Positions 34,522 through 46,764 of a stretch of DNA of 64,000 bases are shown here, one piece after another (within the stretch, counting starts at the first letter, position 1; every line of letters begins with the position of its first letter). Both the position numbers and the translations under genes were made by a program. The stretch comes from Pandoraea terrigena (GTDB lineage: Bacteria; Pseudomonadota; Gammaproteobacteria; Burkholderiales; Burkholderiaceae). Below the pieces are notes generated by a model, which had not been told where the DNA came from, did not search any database, and saw only the letters and a list, made by a program, of their open reading frames with translations. The stretch is from contig NZ_CABPRU010000002.1 in the NCBI RefSeq assembly GCF_902459705.1, positions 667,864 through 731,863 of the forward strand, in the 5' to 3' direction.

Positions 34522-34830
34522 CGGATCACTGGTTAGGGCGGCAAATGTCGTTCGCAATCATGCAGTCGGTTGGCGAGCAGAACGGGGAGCGCTTCCGGGG
34601 TCGTGCCCCAAGCGTGCCGAACCGCCCGACGCGCCTGCGCGCTGCGGGTCACCGGTGTTTGGCACTTGGGCCTCGCTCCGGTTCGATACCTATACTAAAA
34701 AATGGATTCTAGCATGCTGTCGCGGCGCGTCCCGCCGGCCTCCAACGCCGGCCACCCGGTGTTTTCAGCGCCCGGGCCGAGGTGACGCCCGATGGCGGGG
34801 TAAAATACGCGGCAACCTCTGTCTCATCAT
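34522..34830. other. 309-bp divergent intergenic region, secA / DciA-like gene
   Basis: No gene is supported. On the plus strand TATACT (34691-34696) and TAAAAT (34801-34806) are possible -10 elements for the DciA-like gene, without clear -35 partners. I see no secretion-monitor (SecM-like) reading frame upstream of secA. Confidence 0.5.
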
Positions 34831-35298
34831 ATGAAACGACCCAAAGCCCCCCGCGTTGCCCGCCCGCTCACCGACTTGCTTGGCGCATCCGACGGCGCCG
34901 GCTCTTTGCTGGTCGCTGCCGAACAGCTCGGCCGACTTGAGCGGGACGTTCACGCGTTGCTGCCTGCGGCGCTCGCTGGCAGTGTCCGGCTGGCGCCACC
35001 GCGCGAGGGGGCGTTGGTCTTCCTCGTCGCCAACAATGCGCTAGCCGCGCGACTGCGCCAGCAAACGCCATCGCTGATCGAGGGTCTCGCAACGCGCGGC
35101 TGGCTGATCCGCACGATCCGGATCCGTGTGAGCATCACCGCGCCTGAGCCTCAGAAGCCCCCCAAGGAAGCCCGCCTGTCTCGGCAGGGTCTGGTCAGCC
35201 TGCGCGATCTGCGCGATGCGCTGGAGCCGTCTCCGCTTCGCGACGCGCTCGCCCGCCTGGTTGCCCGGCATTCCTACGGCGGCCCGCGCAAGCCCTGA
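34831..35298 (+). CDS. DciA-like protein (DUF721)
   Basis: A 155-residue protein of the DUF721 family. The N-terminal part (LLGASDGAGSLLVAAEQLGRLERDVHALLP, LVFLVANNALAARLRQQTPSLIEGL) matches the DciA fold, which helps load the replicative helicase DnaB in bacteria that lack DnaC. The C-terminal part is basic. It is divergent from secA and convergent with lpxC, with a shared terminator. Confidence 0.82.
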   Translation: MKRPKAPRVARPLTDLLGASDGAGSLLVAAEQLGRLERDVHALLPAALAGSVRLAPPREGALVFLVANNALAARLRQQTPSLIEGLATRGWLIRTIRIRVSITAPEPQKPPKEARLSRQGLVSLRDLRDALEPSPLRDALARLVARHSYGGPRKP

Positions 35299-35361
35299 AT
35301 CCGGCCGGCGCCGCGCCACGATTCATTCAAACGCAACGCCAATTCGGCGCGCGCGTCAAAT

Positions 35362-35394
35362 AAAAAAGCGCCGAATCGACGGCGCTTTCGTTTT
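35362..35394. terminator. Bidirectional terminator between the DciA-like gene and lpxC
   Basis: Stem AAAGCGCCG (35365-35373) / CGGCGCTTT (35380-35388), flanked by A on the left and T-rich sequence on the right, between convergent genes. It marks the 3' end of the dcw-lpxC region. Confidence 0.85.
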
Positions 35395-35441
35395 GTTACT
35401 TTCACGCCCCAACCCGCGGCGCTTCATCGCTGCTGCGTGAT

Positions 35442-36356
35442 CTACGCGAACTGCGTCTGAGGTTCGAACTGGAAGCCGCGTGGCGCGTCTTCTGCATGCT
35501 CGAACGTGACAACTTCGTAGGCTTCCTGTGCGAGAAGCTCGCGCAAGAGCTGGTTGTTCAGACCATGCCCCGACTTGTACGCCGTGTAGGACGCCAGCAG
35601 CGGATGACCAATCACATACAGGTCGCCGATAGCGTCGAGCATCTTGTGCTTCACGAACTCGTCGTCGTAGCGCAGACCGTCGTTGTTCAGGATGCGGTAC
35701 TCATCAAGCACGATGGCGTTGTCCATGCTGCCGCCGCGCGCCAGGCCCAGTTCGCGCAGCATCTCGACTTCATGCGCAAAACCGAACGTGCGGGCACGCG
35801 CGATTTCCTTCGCGTAAGACGTATCGGCAAAGTCGATCTCGAGCGCCTGGCCGGTGCGATCGACCGCCGGGTGACGGAAGTCGATGGTGAACTTGAGCTT
35901 GAAGCCCTCGTACGGTTCGAGACGGGCAAACTTGTCACCTTCGCGAATCTCGATCGGTTTCGTCACGCGAATGAATTTCTTGGCGGCCGCCTGCTCTTCG
36001 ATGCCGGCCGACTGAATCAGGAAGACGAACGTTGCGGCGCTGCCATCCATGATCGGAATTTCTTCGGCCGTCACGTCGACATACAGGTTGTCGATGCCCA
36101 GCCCCGCGCATGCCGACATCAGGTGCTCCACGGTGGACACCCGCGCTCCCTCCTTCTGCAACACCGACGCAAGACGCGTGTCGCCAATCGCCATCGCCGA
36201 CGCCGGAATCTCCACAGGAGGATTCAGATCGGTACGGCAGAAGACGATGCCCGTGTTGGGCGGCGCCGGACGCAGCGACAACTCGACCTTGCGACCGGAG
36301 TGCAAGCCGATGCCGACTGTCTTGGCGATGGATTTGAGAGTGCGCTGCTTGAGCAT
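35442..36356 (-). CDS. lpxC: UDP-3-O-acyl-N-acetylglucosamine deacetylase
   Basis: A 304-residue zinc enzyme for the committed step of lipid A synthesis. Zinc ligands are His78 (STVEHLMSA), His237 and Asp241 (HKMLDAIGD), and His264 (KSGHG) is the catalytic His. The [21 protein letters not shown] start and length are standard; the open frame extends upstream but lacks family sequence. The C-terminal region (ending near EPQTQFA) may carry the FtsH degradation signal, as in E. coli. An extended -10 promoter lies 43 bp upstream. Confidence 0.97.
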   Translation of the reverse strand: MLKQRTLKSIAKTVGIGLHSGRKVELSLRPAPPNTGIVFCRTDLNPPVEIPASAMAIGDTRLASVLQKEGARVSTVEHLMSACAGLGIDNLYVDVTAEEIPIMDGSAATFVFLIQSAGIEEQAAAKKFIRVTKPIEIREGDKFARLEPYEGFKLKFTIDFRHPAVDRTGQALEIDFADTSYAKEIARARTFGFAHEVEMLRELGLARGGSMDNAIVLDEYRILNNDGLRYDDEFVKHKMLDAIGDLYVIGHPLLASYTAYKSGHGLNNQLLRELLAQEAYEVVTFEHAEDAPRGFQFEPQTQFA

Positions 36357-36895
36357 GCTATTTATTAAAACTATCGAACACTTGTGACCATAGATGTAAT
36401 TATACCAGATTGACGCCTTCCTCGCTGTGCCACAAACGCAACGCTTCGTTACTAAACATTTTGATTTCTGCCCCATCGATCGGTCGACACCCATATCACG
36501 AGACGAAATAGGCCGTTTCAAAGATCAACGTCAGGCCAGAGGCCGGGCATCGCCCATTTTCGGGGCACCCCGGCCGCCGCGACGGAGGCATGCCGCAGCG
36601 GTCGGGGGTCAGATCCGCGAGACCGGGTCAGGGATCCCGAACGCTTACCCGTAACGTTCGTGACCTGTGATGCGTGGATACCGCTTGCGACCCTGGTTGT
36701 CGCAGCCACACGGTATCTCGCGCCTTCACAACCTCGCCGTATCGTCATTCGGACTCGTACCGCGACGCGCCATCCCCACGCCACATGGCATGGTCACTGG
36801 AGCGACGACGAACCCTCACGACGACCTGCGTAGGCCTCGCGATTCCCAAGGTGCGGCGGCACCAGGCACTGGCACCTGGCCCGCGCGCGACCCTG
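36357..36895. other. 539-bp region between ftsZ and lpxC
   Basis: Both flanking genes are on the minus strand. I find no convincing reading frame here; the short frames are Arg-rich shadows. The lpxC promoter is at 36399-36407. A small CCAGG/CCTGG inverted repeat near 36861-36879 follows ftsZ without a T-run. Confidence 0.55.
36399..36407 (-). promoter_or_regulatory. Extended -10 promoter of lpxC
   Basis: TGGTATAAT on the minus strand is a full extended -10 (TGnTATAAT). No good -35 is seen, as is common for this class. Start near 36392, leader about 36 nt. It allows lpxC to be expressed apart from ftsZ. Confidence 0.65.
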
Positions 36896-38086
36896 TCAGT
36901 CGGCTTGCTTGCGCAGGAAAGCCGGAATGTCGTACGTGTCGACACCCTTCTCCTGCAACGCGGCAACGTGCGACGCCGCGGTCTCGCGCGTGCTGCGCCA
37001 CACGGCCGGCGTATCGAGCGCGCCGTAGTCGGTACCGCCCGCCTGGCCGACATTCGGCACGTGGCCGCTGGCGATCGGCATGTTGTCGGTACCGGTCTTG
37101 AGCAGCGTCATCGGGGCAGCAGCCTTCTTCGCGACAGCACGGCCCAGGCCGGTTGCCACGACGGTCACACGCAGTGCATCGCCCATCTTGTCGTCATAGA
37201 CGGTACCGAAAATCACGGTCGCGTCTTCGGCGGCGTAGCTCTTGATGGTGTTCATCACTTCACGCGTTTCCGACAGACGCAGCGAACGCGATGCCGTGAT
37301 GTTGACCAGCACGCCGCGCGCGCCCGACAGGTCCACGCCTTCGAGCAACGGGCTCGCCACCGCTTGCTCCGCGGCCAGCCGCGCACGATCGACACCGGCC
37401 ACGGTTGCCGTGCCCATCATGGCCTTGCCTTGCTCGCCCATCACCGTCTTCACGTCTTCAAAGTCGACGTTCACCAGACCGTCAACATTGATGATTTCGG
37501 CGATGCCGGCCACGGCGTTATGCAGCACATCGTCGGCGCACTGGAAGCACTTGTCCATCTCGGCGTCGTCGCCCATGACTTCGAACAGCTTGTCATTGAG
37601 CACAACGATCAACGAGTCGACGTTGTCTTCCAGTTCCTGCGCGCCGTTCTCGGCCACGCGCATGCGCTTGCCGCCTTCGAACTCGAACGGTTTCGAGACC
37701 ACGCCCACGGTCAGAATGCCCATTTCCTTGGCAATCTGCGCCACGACCGGTGCCGCGCCCGTGCCGGTACCGCCACCCATGCCGGCGGTGATGAACACCA
37801 TGTGTGCGCCACGCAGGGCATCGGCCACGCGCTCGCGGGCTTCCTCCGCCGCGGCATGGCCCATCTCCGGCTTGGCGCCTGCGCCCAGACCCGTCTTGCC
37901 GAGCTGGATGTTCACGCTGGCCTGCGAACGACCGAGCGCTTGGGCGTCCGTGTTCATGGCGATGAAGTCCACGCCTTGCACACCCCGGTTGATCATGTGC
38001 TGGACGGCATTGCCGCCAGCGCCACCAACACCCACCACCTTGATGATGGTGCCGTTGGTTTCCGTTTCCAACATTTCAAAGTTCAT
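36896..38086 (-). CDS. ftsZ: Cell division tubulin FtsZ
   Basis: A 396-residue GTPase that forms the Z-ring. The tubulin signature GGGTGTG is at 104-110, the synergy-loop region is LINVDGLVNVDFEDVKTVM, and the C-terminal peptide DTYDIPAFLRKQAD binds FtsA, ZipA and ZapD. A disordered linker lies between about 320 and 380. It begins 106 bp after ftsA, more than most junctions in this cluster, so an extra promoter near the end of ftsA is possible. Confidence 0.98.
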   Translation of the reverse strand: MNFEMLETETNGTIIKVVGVGGAGGNAVQHMINRGVQGVDFIAMNTDAQALGRSQASVNIQLGKTGLGAGAKPEMGHAAAEEARERVADALRGAHMVFITAGMGGGTGTGAAPVVAQIAKEMGILTVGVVSKPFEFEGGKRMRVAENGAQELEDNVDSLIVVLNDKLFEVMGDDAEMDKCFQCADDVLHNAVAGIAEIINVDGLVNVDFEDVKTVMGEQGKAMMGTATVAGVDRARLAAEQAVASPLLEGVDLSGARGVLVNITASRSLRLSETREVMNTIKSYAAEDATVIFGTVYDDKMGDALRVTVVATGLGRAVAKKAAAPMTLLKTGTDNMPIASGHVPNVGQAGGTDYGALDTPAVWRSTRETAASHVAALQEKGVDTYDIPAFLRKQAD

Positions 38087-38192
38087 AGCGCCTCCAGTGA
38101 TTAAAAAGCAGATCCGGTACTGCTGGCCACGTGCGGCTCGGGTAAGCCACGCGTGTTTTCAATTCCGAATCCACACCCCTCAAAAAACACCA

Positions 38193-39425
38193 TTAAAAAT
38201 TGCTGAAAAACCAGTCGCGCATGCGCGTCCAGACCTGGTTCGCCTGTCCCGACTGCACCGCGACCTTGCGCCCGCGCATGCGTTGGGAACGTCCTTCGAG
38301 CAGCAGGCCCATCGCGGTCGCGTAGCGCGGGCTGCGCACCACGTCCGCCAGACCGCCGGCATACTCCGGCACGCCAATGCGCACCGGCTTGAGGAAGATG
38401 TCCTCGCCCAGCTCGACCATGCCAGGCATCATTGCCGCACCGCCCGTGAGCACGATGCCCGAGGACAGCAGTTCTTCGTAACCCGATTCGCGCACCACCT
38501 GCTGCACCAGCGAGAACAGCTCTTCGACGCGTGGTTCGATCACCGCGGCCAGCGCCTGACGCGAGAGCGTGCGCGGACCACGCTCGCCCAGCCCCGGCAC
38601 TTCGATCATCTCGTCCGGATCGGCCAGCGATTGCTTCGCGATGCCGTGCTGAATCTTGATATCTTCAGCATCCGGTGTCGGCGTGCGCACCGCCATCGCA
38701 ATGTCGCTCGTGATCTGATCGCCCGCGATCGGAATCACGGCCGTATGACGTATCGCGCCTTCGCTGAAGATCGCGATATCGGTCGTGCCGCCACCGATGT
38801 CGATCAGCACCACGCCCAGTTCCTTCTCGTCTTCGGTGAGCACCGAAATGCTCGATGCGAGCGGTTGCAGAATCAGATCGTTGACCTCCAGGCCGCAACG
38901 GCGCACGCACTTCACGATGTTCTGCGCCGCCGAGACCGCGCCGGTCACGATATGCACCTTCACTTCGAGACGGATGCCGCTCATGCCGATCGGCTCGCGC
39001 ACGTCTTCCTGACCGTCGATGATGAATTCCTGCGTGAGGATGTGCAGCACCTGCTGGTCGGTCGGGATGTTGATCGCCTTGGCCGTCTCGATGACGCGCG
39101 CCACGTCGGTTTGCGTCACCTCCTTGTCCTTGATCGCCACCATGCCGCTCGAGTTGAAACTGCGAATGTGGCTGCCGGCGATGCCCGTGAACACATTGGT
39201 GATCTTGCAGTCGGCCATCAGCTCGGCTTCTTCAAGCGCACGCTGGATGGACTGCACCGTGGCCTCGATGTTCACCACGACGCCCTTTTTCAGCCCCCGC
39301 GATTCGCTTTGGCCAAGGCCGATCACTTCGTAGCGGCCTTCAGGGCGCAGTTCGGCCACCACCGCCACGACTTTCGACGTGCCGATATCGAGGGCGACCA
39401 ACAGATCCTTGTAATCTTTGCTCAT
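38193..39425 (-). CDS. ftsA: Cell division actin-like protein FtsA
   Basis: A 410-residue actin-family ATPase that ties FtsZ to the membrane. It shows LVALDIGTSKVVAVVAE (phosphate 1), the 1C subdomain, DIGGGTTDIAIF (phosphate 2), VLTGGAAMMPG (adenosine) and a C-terminal amphipathic helix (TRMRDWFFSNF) for membrane binding. The ATG at 39425 gives the standard start MSKDYKDL. It lies 22 bp after ftsQ. Confidence 0.97.
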   Translation of the reverse strand: MSKDYKDLLVALDIGTSKVVAVVAELRPEGRYEVIGLGQSESRGLKKGVVVNIEATVQSIQRALEEAELMADCKITNVFTGIAGSHIRSFNSSGMVAIKDKEVTQTDVARVIETAKAINIPTDQQVLHILTQEFIIDGQEDVREPIGMSGIRLEVKVHIVTGAVSAAQNIVKCVRRCGLEVNDLILQPLASSISVLTEDEKELGVVLIDIGGGTTDIAIFSEGAIRHTAVIPIAGDQITSDIAMAVRTPTPDAEDIKIQHGIAKQSLADPDEMIEVPGLGERGPRTLSRQALAAVIEPRVEELFSLVQQVVRESGYEELLSSGIVLTGGAAMMPGMVELGEDIFLKPVRIGVPEYAGGLADVVRSPRYATAMGLLLEGRSQRMRGRKVAVQSGQANQVWTRMRDWFFSNF

Positions 39426-39447
39426 AGCGTGTGTAAGTCCTGAAGTC

Positions 39448-40284
39448 TCACTGGCTTCGCTTCTGCCGCGCGGCAGGTTGCGCAACGGCCGGCTTTTGCG
39501 AATCCCGCTTTTGCACCGGTGTCGCGGCAAGCTTCTTGGCCTGTTCTTCGCTCAAGAAACGCATGCCCGCTGCACGCACTGCAAAACCGTTCGGGTAACG
39601 CAGATCGGCATACTCGATCTGATTTCCCCAGCGCGCCGCTACCTGCGGATACGCTTGTACGAAACGCCTGCTGCGTGTGGCGAGGGATTCGGGCGAACGC
39701 TCCCTTCCCAGTGCCAGTTGCACGCCCCCCGTGAGCCGCACGCCCCATGCGTAACGATTCGACAGCGTGACCGCTTCGGGTTTCATTTTCAGCGGCGCGA
39801 ACCACCTCACGAAGTCGTAGTACCGCGCCGTCACATCCTTCTCGCTGCCCGCCGGGCCGGCGAACTCGGGCAGCTTGCCGTCGTCCTCGGCTTCGGCCAG
39901 GTTCGCCGCGAACAGTTCGCCGTCCACGCTCACCAGACGGCCATCGTTCCATGTGGCCAGCGGCTTGTACTCCTCGATCGTCACCGCGAGCTGGTTCGGC
40001 CAGACGCGCCGCACACTCGCATGACGCACCCAAGGCACGGCTTCGAAGGCCGCTCGCGTGGCGTCCAGGTCGATCGTGAAAAAATTGCCCTTGAGGCGCG
40101 ACACGGCGTTCGCACGCAAGGTCGGACCATTGATGTGCGACACGTCCCCGTCGATGCGCACCGCCTTGAGCGTAAAGATCGGCCGCTGAATCAACCAATA
40201 GCCCCCCGCAGCGAGCGCCGCCAGCACGACGAGTGCGACGAGCGCACTCGCGATGGCGTTGAGCAGGCGTACGTTTTGCCACAT
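39448..40284 (-). CDS. ftsQ: Cell division protein FtsQ
   Basis: A 278-residue bitopic protein: short cytoplasmic start, one transmembrane helix (about 9-34, IASALVALVVLAALAAGGYWLI), a POTRA domain (FTLKAVRIDGDVSHINGPTL) and the FtsQ beta domain, where FtsB/FtsL bind. The C-terminus is basic and low-complexity (KKLAATPVQKRDSQ...). Confidence 0.95.
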   Translation of the reverse strand: MWQNVRLLNAIASALVALVVLAALAAGGYWLIQRPIFTLKAVRIDGDVSHINGPTLRANAVSRLKGNFFTIDLDATRAAFEAVPWVRHASVRRVWPNQLAVTIEEYKPLATWNDGRLVSVDGELFAANLAEAEDDGKLPEFAGPAGSEKDVTARYYDFVRWFAPLKMKPEAVTLSNRYAWGVRLTGGVQLALGRERSPESLATRSRRFVQAYPQVAARWGNQIEYADLRYPNGFAVRAAGMRFLSEEQAKKLAATPVQKRDSQKPAVAQPAARQKRSQ

Positions 40285-40331
40285 GGCGATTTGCTTTCCG
40301 TATCGAGGCGTTCTTCAACGCGTTCAAGGTT

Positions 40332-41315
40332 TTACTCGGGTTTCCACTGCGCATTCGGATGCAGATCGAGCGTCGCAGTGGCCAGAATTTCGACGACCAG
40401 GTCTTCATACGACAGACCCGCCGCCCTTGCCGACATCGGCACCAGCGAGTGGCCTGTCATGCCCGGCGAGGTATTGATCTCCAGCAGGAACGGCTTGTTG
40501 TCACGCTTGCGCAGCATCACGTCGGCACGCGCCCAGCCGCGACAGCCCAGCACGAGATAGGCGCGCAGCACGAGGCGCTGCACCTCCTCCTGCAACGACA
40601 CCGACAGCGGCGGCGGGCACTCGTAGCGCGTCTCGTCCGTGAAATACTTGTTCTGGTAGTCGTAGTTCGCGTCCGGCGCGACGATTCGGATCACCGGCAG
40701 CGCGCGCGCGGCGGCCGCGCCCTTCGTGCCCACGCCAAGCACAGGCACAGTCAGTTCGTCGCCGTCGACGAATTCTTCGGCGAGAACGTCCGGATCAAGC
40801 GCAGCGGCCTTCTCGTAGGCGGCCTTCAGTTGCGACGCCTCGGTGACCTTCGTCAGACCGATGGTCGAGCCTTCGCGCGACGGCTTGACGATGAGCGGCA
40901 GGCCCAGGTCGCGGGCGACGGCATCGAAGTCGCTGTCGGCGGTGAGCATCGCGAAGCGCGGCGTCGGCAGTCCTTCGTTGATCCACACGCGCTTGGTCAT
41001 TTCCTTATCCATCGCCAGCGCGGAGGCCAACACGCCGCTGCCGGTGTACGGAACGCCCAGGTGTTCGAGGGCACCCTGCAGCGTGCCGTCTTCGCCGTAG
41101 CGGCCGTGCAGTGCGATGAACACACGGTCGAACTTCTGCGCGGCAAGCGCGGCAAGGTCGTGCATGCCGGTATCGAAAGCATGCGCATCCACGCCGCGCG
41201 AGCGCAGCGCTTCGAGCACACGCTGGCCCGAAATCAGCGAGATCTGACGCTCCGCCGAGCGCCCGCCCATCAGGACGCCAACCTTGCCGAAACGTTTCGG
41301 ATCGAAAGCACTCAC
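40332..41315 (-). CDS. ddlB: D-alanine--D-alanine ligase B
   Basis: A 327-residue ATP-grasp enzyme that makes D-Ala-D-Ala for the muropeptide stem. Landmarks are [33 protein letters not shown] [12 protein letters not shown], and [16 protein letters not shown]. The start is GTG at 41315 with AAGGAG 6 nt upstream, one base after the murC stop; the longer upstream frame would overlap murC and lacks similarity. Confidence 0.96.
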   Translation of the reverse strand: MSAFDPKRFGKVGVLMGGRSAERQISLISGQRVLEALRSRGVDAHAFDTGMHDLAALAAQKFDRVFIALHGRYGEDGTLQGALEHLGVPYTGSGVLASALAMDKEMTKRVWINEGLPTPRFAMLTADSDFDAVARDLGLPLIVKPSREGSTIGLTKVTEASQLKAAYEKAAALDPDVLAEEFVDGDELTVPVLGVGTKGAAAARALPVIRIVAPDANYDYQNKYFTDETRYECPPPLSVSLQEEVQRLVLRAYLVLGCRGWARADVMLRKRDNKPFLLEINTSPGMTGHSLVPMSARAAGLSYEDLVVEILATATLDLHPNAQWKPE

Positions 41316-41316
41316 G

Positions 41317-42726
<1,410 letters not shown>

Positions 42727-42727
42727 T

Positions 42728-43831
42728 TCAATCCTTGGCCAGGGCCGCGCACACGCGCGCCACTTGTTCGGTGGCGTCCGGCTTGGCGAGCGCCCTGGCT
42801 TTCTCTCCCATCGCGAGCAGCGATTCGCGCGTCTGACGGCGCAGCCACTCGGCCAGGGTCTCGACCGACAGCTCACGCTGGTCGATCAGCGTTGCCGCGC
42901 CCTTGTCGGCGAGGAAACGCGCATTCGTTGTCTGATGGTCGTCGACGGCATGCGGGAATGGCACGAACAGTGCCGCCACGCCCGCCGCCGCCACTTCGGC
43001 CACTGTCATCGCGCCCGCCCGGCAGATCACCAGATCCGCCGCTGCGTACGCCGCGACCATGTCGTCGATGAACGGCACCGCATCGACCGTCACGCCCGCC
43101 GCCGCGTAATTCGCCTGCAGCGTCTGAATATGTTTGACGCCCGCCTGATGCGTGACCTGCGGGCGCGCGTCTCGCGCCAGCGTTGCCAGCGCCTTGGGAA
43201 CAATCTCGTTGAGCACCGTCGCGCCCAGGCTGCCGCCCACCACCAGGATGCGCAGCGGGCCGGTGCGCGCACGGTAGCGCTCGGCCGGCGGCGCCATCTC
43301 GTCGAAGTCGGCACGGATCGGATTGCCGACCCATTCGCCTCCGGGGATGGTGTCCGGGAACGCGAGCAACACCTTGTCGGCGACGCGCGCGAGCACCTTG
43401 TTCGCCATGCCCGCCACCGAATTCTGCTCGTGCAGTACGAGCGGACGCCCCAGCAGCGACGCCATCATGCCCGCCGGGAACGTGATGTACCCCCCCATGC
43501 CGAGCACCACGTTCGGCTTGACGCGACGGATCGCTCCGACGCTCTGCCAGAAGGCGCGCAGCAGATTGAGCGGCAGCAGCAGCTTGGTCATCAAACCCTT
43601 GCCGCGCAAGCCGCCGAACTTCACGAACGCCATCGGAATGTCGTACTTCGGCACGAGCGTCGCTTCCATGCCGGCCGCATTCCCGAGCCACACCACGCGC
43701 CACCCCTGCACACGCAGGAAGTTGGCGACCGCGAGCCCCGGGAAGACGTGACCGCCCGTACCGCCGGCCATGACCAGCAGCGTGCGCGTCTTCGTTTCCG
43801 GGGCCGGCATCGCGGTGGCGCGCTCGGTCAT
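42728..43831 (-). CDS. murG: Lipid II-forming GlcNAc transferase MurG
   Basis: A 367-residue GT28 glycosyltransferase that adds GlcNAc to lipid I on the inner face of the membrane. It has the N-terminal [12 protein letters not shown] loop, [19 protein letters not shown] and [11 protein letters not shown] (UDP-GlcNAc site). The ATG at 43831 overlaps the ftsW stop by ATGA and has GGAGGGAAAG upstream; about 10 residues ([10 protein letters not shown]) precede the usual core. Confidence 0.97.
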   Translation of the reverse strand: MTERATAMPAPETKTRTLLVMAGGTGGHVFPGLAVANFLRVQGWRVVWLGNAAGMEATLVPKYDIPMAFVKFGGLRGKGLMTKLLLPLNLLRAFWQSVGAIRRVKPNVVLGMGGYITFPAGMMASLLGRPLVLHEQNSVAGMANKVLARVADKVLLAFPDTIPGGEWVGNPIRADFDEMAPPAERYRARTGPLRILVVGGSLGATVLNEIVPKALATLARDARPQVTHQAGVKHIQTLQANYAAAGVTVDAVPFIDDMVAAYAAADLVICRAGAMTVAEVAAAGVAALFVPFPHAVDDHQTTNARFLADKGAATLIDQRELSVETLAEWLRRQTRESLLAMGEKARALAKPDATEQVARVCAALAKD

Positions 43832-45096
43832 ACTTTCCCTCCCCGCATCAGAACGCGGTTCTCGTAATCGACCCGCAGCAGAATGGCCACGGCCACACAG
43901 TTGAGCAAAATGCCCGAGCCGCCGTAGCTGACCAGCGGCAACGTGAGGCCCTTGGTCGGCAGCAGGCCCAGGTTCACGCCCATGTTGATGAAGGTCTGCG
44001 CGGCCAGCCACACGCCCACGCCCTTCGCGAGCAATCCGGCGAACGTGCGTTCGAGCGCCAGTGCCTGACGCCCGATCTCGAACGCGCGGCGCACCATCCA
44101 GTAAAAGAGCAGAATGACGACCAGCACGCCCACGAAGCCGAACTCTTCGCCGATCACCGCGAGGATGAAGTCGGTATGCGCTTCCGGCAGGTAGTGCAGT
44201 TTTTCGATGCTGCCCCCCAGCCCCACACCGGTCCATTCACCGCGTCCGAACGCGATGAGCGAGTGCGTGAGCTGGTAGGCCTTGCCGAGCGCGTAGTCCT
44301 CGCGCCACGGATCGAGGTACGCGAAAATCCGCTCGCGACGCCACGGCGACAACCAGATCAGCATGGCAAAAGTGGCCACGGCCGTGAGCGCCAGCCCGCC
44401 GAACAGGCGACCGTTCACGCCGCCGAGGAACAGCACCCCCATCGCAATGGCCGCGACCACCATGAAGGCGCCCATGTCCGGCTCGAGCAGCAGCAACATG
44501 CCGACGAACACGACGGCAATGCCCATCGGCAAGAAGCCCTTGCCGAAGCTCTGCATGAATTCCTGCTTGCGTACGGTGTAGTTCGCGGCGTATAGCGTGA
44601 CCGCGAGCTTCATGATTTCCGACGGCTGAAGATTGAGCATCCCGAACGGAATCCAGCGCTTCGAGCCGTTCACGCCTTTGCCCACGTGCGGGATCAGCAC
44701 GATCACGAGCAGCACCAGCGCCAGGAGGAACACCTTGGGCGCGAGCTTGTCGAGCGTCTTGACCGGAATGCGCAGCGTGATGAGGGCCGCGACCAGTCCG
44801 ATCGTCAGCGAGATGATGTGGCGCACGAGGAAGTGATACGTCGAGTAACCGCTGTACTTCGGCGAGTCCGGCAGCGCGACGGATGCCGAATACACCATCA
44901 CCAGCCCCAGCGACAGCAGCGAAATCACAACCCAGACGAGCGCGTGGTCGTATTCGAGCATGCGCGAGCGGGTCGGCTTGATGCTGCCGAGCGTACGACT
45001 CGCGGCATGGGTCGTGGCCCCTGGCGCGGCTGCCGTACCCGCCCCGGCGAAACCGGCCTGACGCTTCTTGCTGAAGAACGACTTGATACGGTTCAT
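43828..45096 (-). CDS. ftsW: Peptidoglycan glycosyltransferase FtsW
   Basis: A 422-residue SEDS-family membrane enzyme with about ten transmembrane helices that polymerises lipid II at the septum together with FtsI. A cytoplasmic N-terminal stretch of about 50 residues comes first. The family segments [28 protein letters not shown] and [10 protein letters not shown] are present. It overlaps murD and murG by 4 bp at its two ends. Confidence 0.96.
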   Translation of the reverse strand: MNRIKSFFSKKRQAGFAGAGTAAAPGATTHAASRTLGSIKPTRSRMLEYDHALVWVVISLLSLGLVMVYSASVALPDSPKYSGYSTYHFLVRHIISLTIGLVAALITLRIPVKTLDKLAPKVFLLALVLLVIVLIPHVGKGVNGSKRWIPFGMLNLQPSEIMKLAVTLYAANYTVRKQEFMQSFGKGFLPMGIAVVFVGMLLLLEPDMGAFMVVAAIAMGVLFLGGVNGRLFGGLALTAVATFAMLIWLSPWRRERIFAYLDPWREDYALGKAYQLTHSLIAFGRGEWTGVGLGGSIEKLHYLPEAHTDFILAVIGEEFGFVGVLVVILLFYWMVRRAFEIGRQALALERTFAGLLAKGVGVWLAAQTFINMGVNLGLLPTKGLTLPLVSYGGSGILLNCVAVAILLRVDYENRVLMRGGKV

Positions 45097-46619
45097 AGCA
45101 TCACCCCCGCGTCGGCGGCCAGATCCACCACGGTGTCGCGAAACACTTGCGCGCGATGCTCGTAGTTGCGGAACATGTCGAAGCTCGCGCAGGCCGGCGA
45201 GAGCAGTACCGCGTCGCCCGGCTGGGCCAGCTTCGCCGCCTCGCGCGTGGCGGCTTCGAGCGTCGAGGCATCGATCAGGTCGACGCCCGTGTCGGTCAGC
45301 GCCTCGCGCAGCCGCGGCGCATCACGGCCGATCAGCAGCACGGCACGTGCGTGATGGGCCACGGGATTGGCCAACGGCGAGAAGTCCTGCCCCTTGCCGT
45401 CGCCCCCGACAATCAGGAGCAGCGTCTTTTGCAGGCCATTGATGGCCGCGACCGTCGCGCCAACGTTGGTGCCCTTGCTGTCGTCGTAATACTCGACGTC
45501 GTTGATGGCACCCACGAGCTGCACGCGATGCGGCTCGCCCGGATACTCGCGCAGGCCATGCAGGAGCTTGGCCATCGGCAGATCGATCGCGCGCGTGAGC
45601 GCGAGCGCCGCCAGCGCGTTGGCGGCATTGTGCTGACCGCGGATACGCAACGCGTCGGCCGGCATGAGGCGTTTGCCGACGACCTCGATGGCCGCCTCCA
45701 CGGCGCCAGCCTTGCGACGCTTCGGCGCTGGCGGGGCGTCGTCGCGCGAGAACCCCTCGACCAGCCAGGACATGCCGCCTTCCATCTCCAGACCGAAGTC
45801 GCCCACGGCATCGGGCTTGCCCGTGCCGAAGGTGACGACGTGGCTCCCGGGCGTGGCGAACGCCATCACGCGCGCATCGTCGCGATTGAGCACGCGAACC
45901 GTCTGCGGGCCGAAAATGCGCGCCTTCGCGTTGGCGTAGGCGTCCATGTCGCCGTGCCAGTCCAGATGGTCTTGCGTGATATTAAGAATCGTGGCGGCGT
46001 CGGGCGCGAGGGAATGCGTCGTCTCGAGCTGGAAGCTGGAGAGTTCAAGCACCCAGACGTCGGGCAACGTAGCGTCGGCAATGCATTCGCCCAGACGGTC
46101 AAGCGCCGTCGGGCTGATATTGCCCGCCACCGCCGTGCGCTTGCCGGCGCGACGGCACAGCAGCCCGGTCAGGCTCGTGGTCGTCGTCTTGCCGTTCGTG
46201 CCGGTGATCGCCAGCACCTTCGGCGCGTAGCCGCTCGTCGCCTGCATGTGACGCAGCGCCTGTGCGAAAAATTCGATCTCGCCCCACACGGGAATGCCGC
46301 GCTCGGCCGCCTCGTGCAGCAGCGCTGCCACATCGGCGGCAAGCGGCGAGAGGCCCGGGCTGATGCCGATCAGTTCGATGTCGGCGAGCAGCGCGTCGAT
46401 CTGTGCGGCGAAGGCGCCGCCGATGAACTCGGCCTGCGGGGCGTCGGCACGCAGGGCAAGCAGGTTCGGCGGTGTCTCCGACGACGCAAAGCGCGTATCG
46501 GCCGCACGCACACGGCAGCCGTAACGCGCGCACCAACGCGCCATCGCCAGGCCGGACTCTCCCAGACCCAGGATCAGGACACGCGGCTGCCAGGATTCAC
46601 CAAACTTCTCGCCAAACAC
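45093..46619 (-). CDS. murD: UDP-N-acetylmuramoyl-L-alanine--D-glutamate ligase
   Basis: A 508-residue Mur ligase that adds D-Glu. It has [16 protein letters not shown], the ATP loop [22 protein letters not shown] and [14 protein letters not shown]. It is longer than E. coli MurD (about 438), mainly through an insertion around residues 275-310 that includes a Lys/Arg-rich stretch ([15 protein letters not shown]). Its start is 145 bp from the mraY stop, one of the larger gaps in the cluster. Confidence 0.96.
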   Translation of the reverse strand: MFGEKFGESWQPRVLILGLGESGLAMARWCARYGCRVRAADTRFASSETPPNLLALRADAPQAEFIGGAFAAQIDALLADIELIGISPGLSPLAADVAALLHEAAERGIPVWGEIEFFAQALRHMQATSGYAPKVLAITGTNGKTTTTSLTGLLCRRAGKRTAVAGNISPTALDRLGECIADATLPDVWVLELSSFQLETTHSLAPDAATILNITQDHLDWHGDMDAYANAKARIFGPQTVRVLNRDDARVMAFATPGSHVVTFGTGKPDAVGDFGLEMEGGMSWLVEGFSRDDAPPAPKRRKAGAVEAAIEVVGKRLMPADALRIRGQHNAANALAALALTRAIDLPMAKLLHGLREYPGEPHRVQLVGAINDVEYYDDSKGTNVGATVAAINGLQKTLLLIVGGDGKGQDFSPLANPVAHHARAVLLIGRDAPRLREALTDTGVDLIDASTLEAATREAAKLAQPGDAVLLSPACASFDMFRNYEHRAQVFRDTVVDLAADAGVML

Positions 46620-46764
46620 GTCGCTCTTTCCTTTTCATCGATTCAAACACGCTACGAATGCATCGCATCATCGACACCGATATTCCGCTATCGGCGCGAG
46701 CGGCCCTACCTTTAGTCCGGCCTTGCGAAAAGGCAACGTCGCCATTCCGCTGGCCTCGGCCTCG

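Noticed and set aside
37242..39443. A 733-codon plus-strand open frame across ftsZ and ftsA
   Set aside because: It crosses two real minus-strand genes and their gap; composition is that of an antisense shadow.
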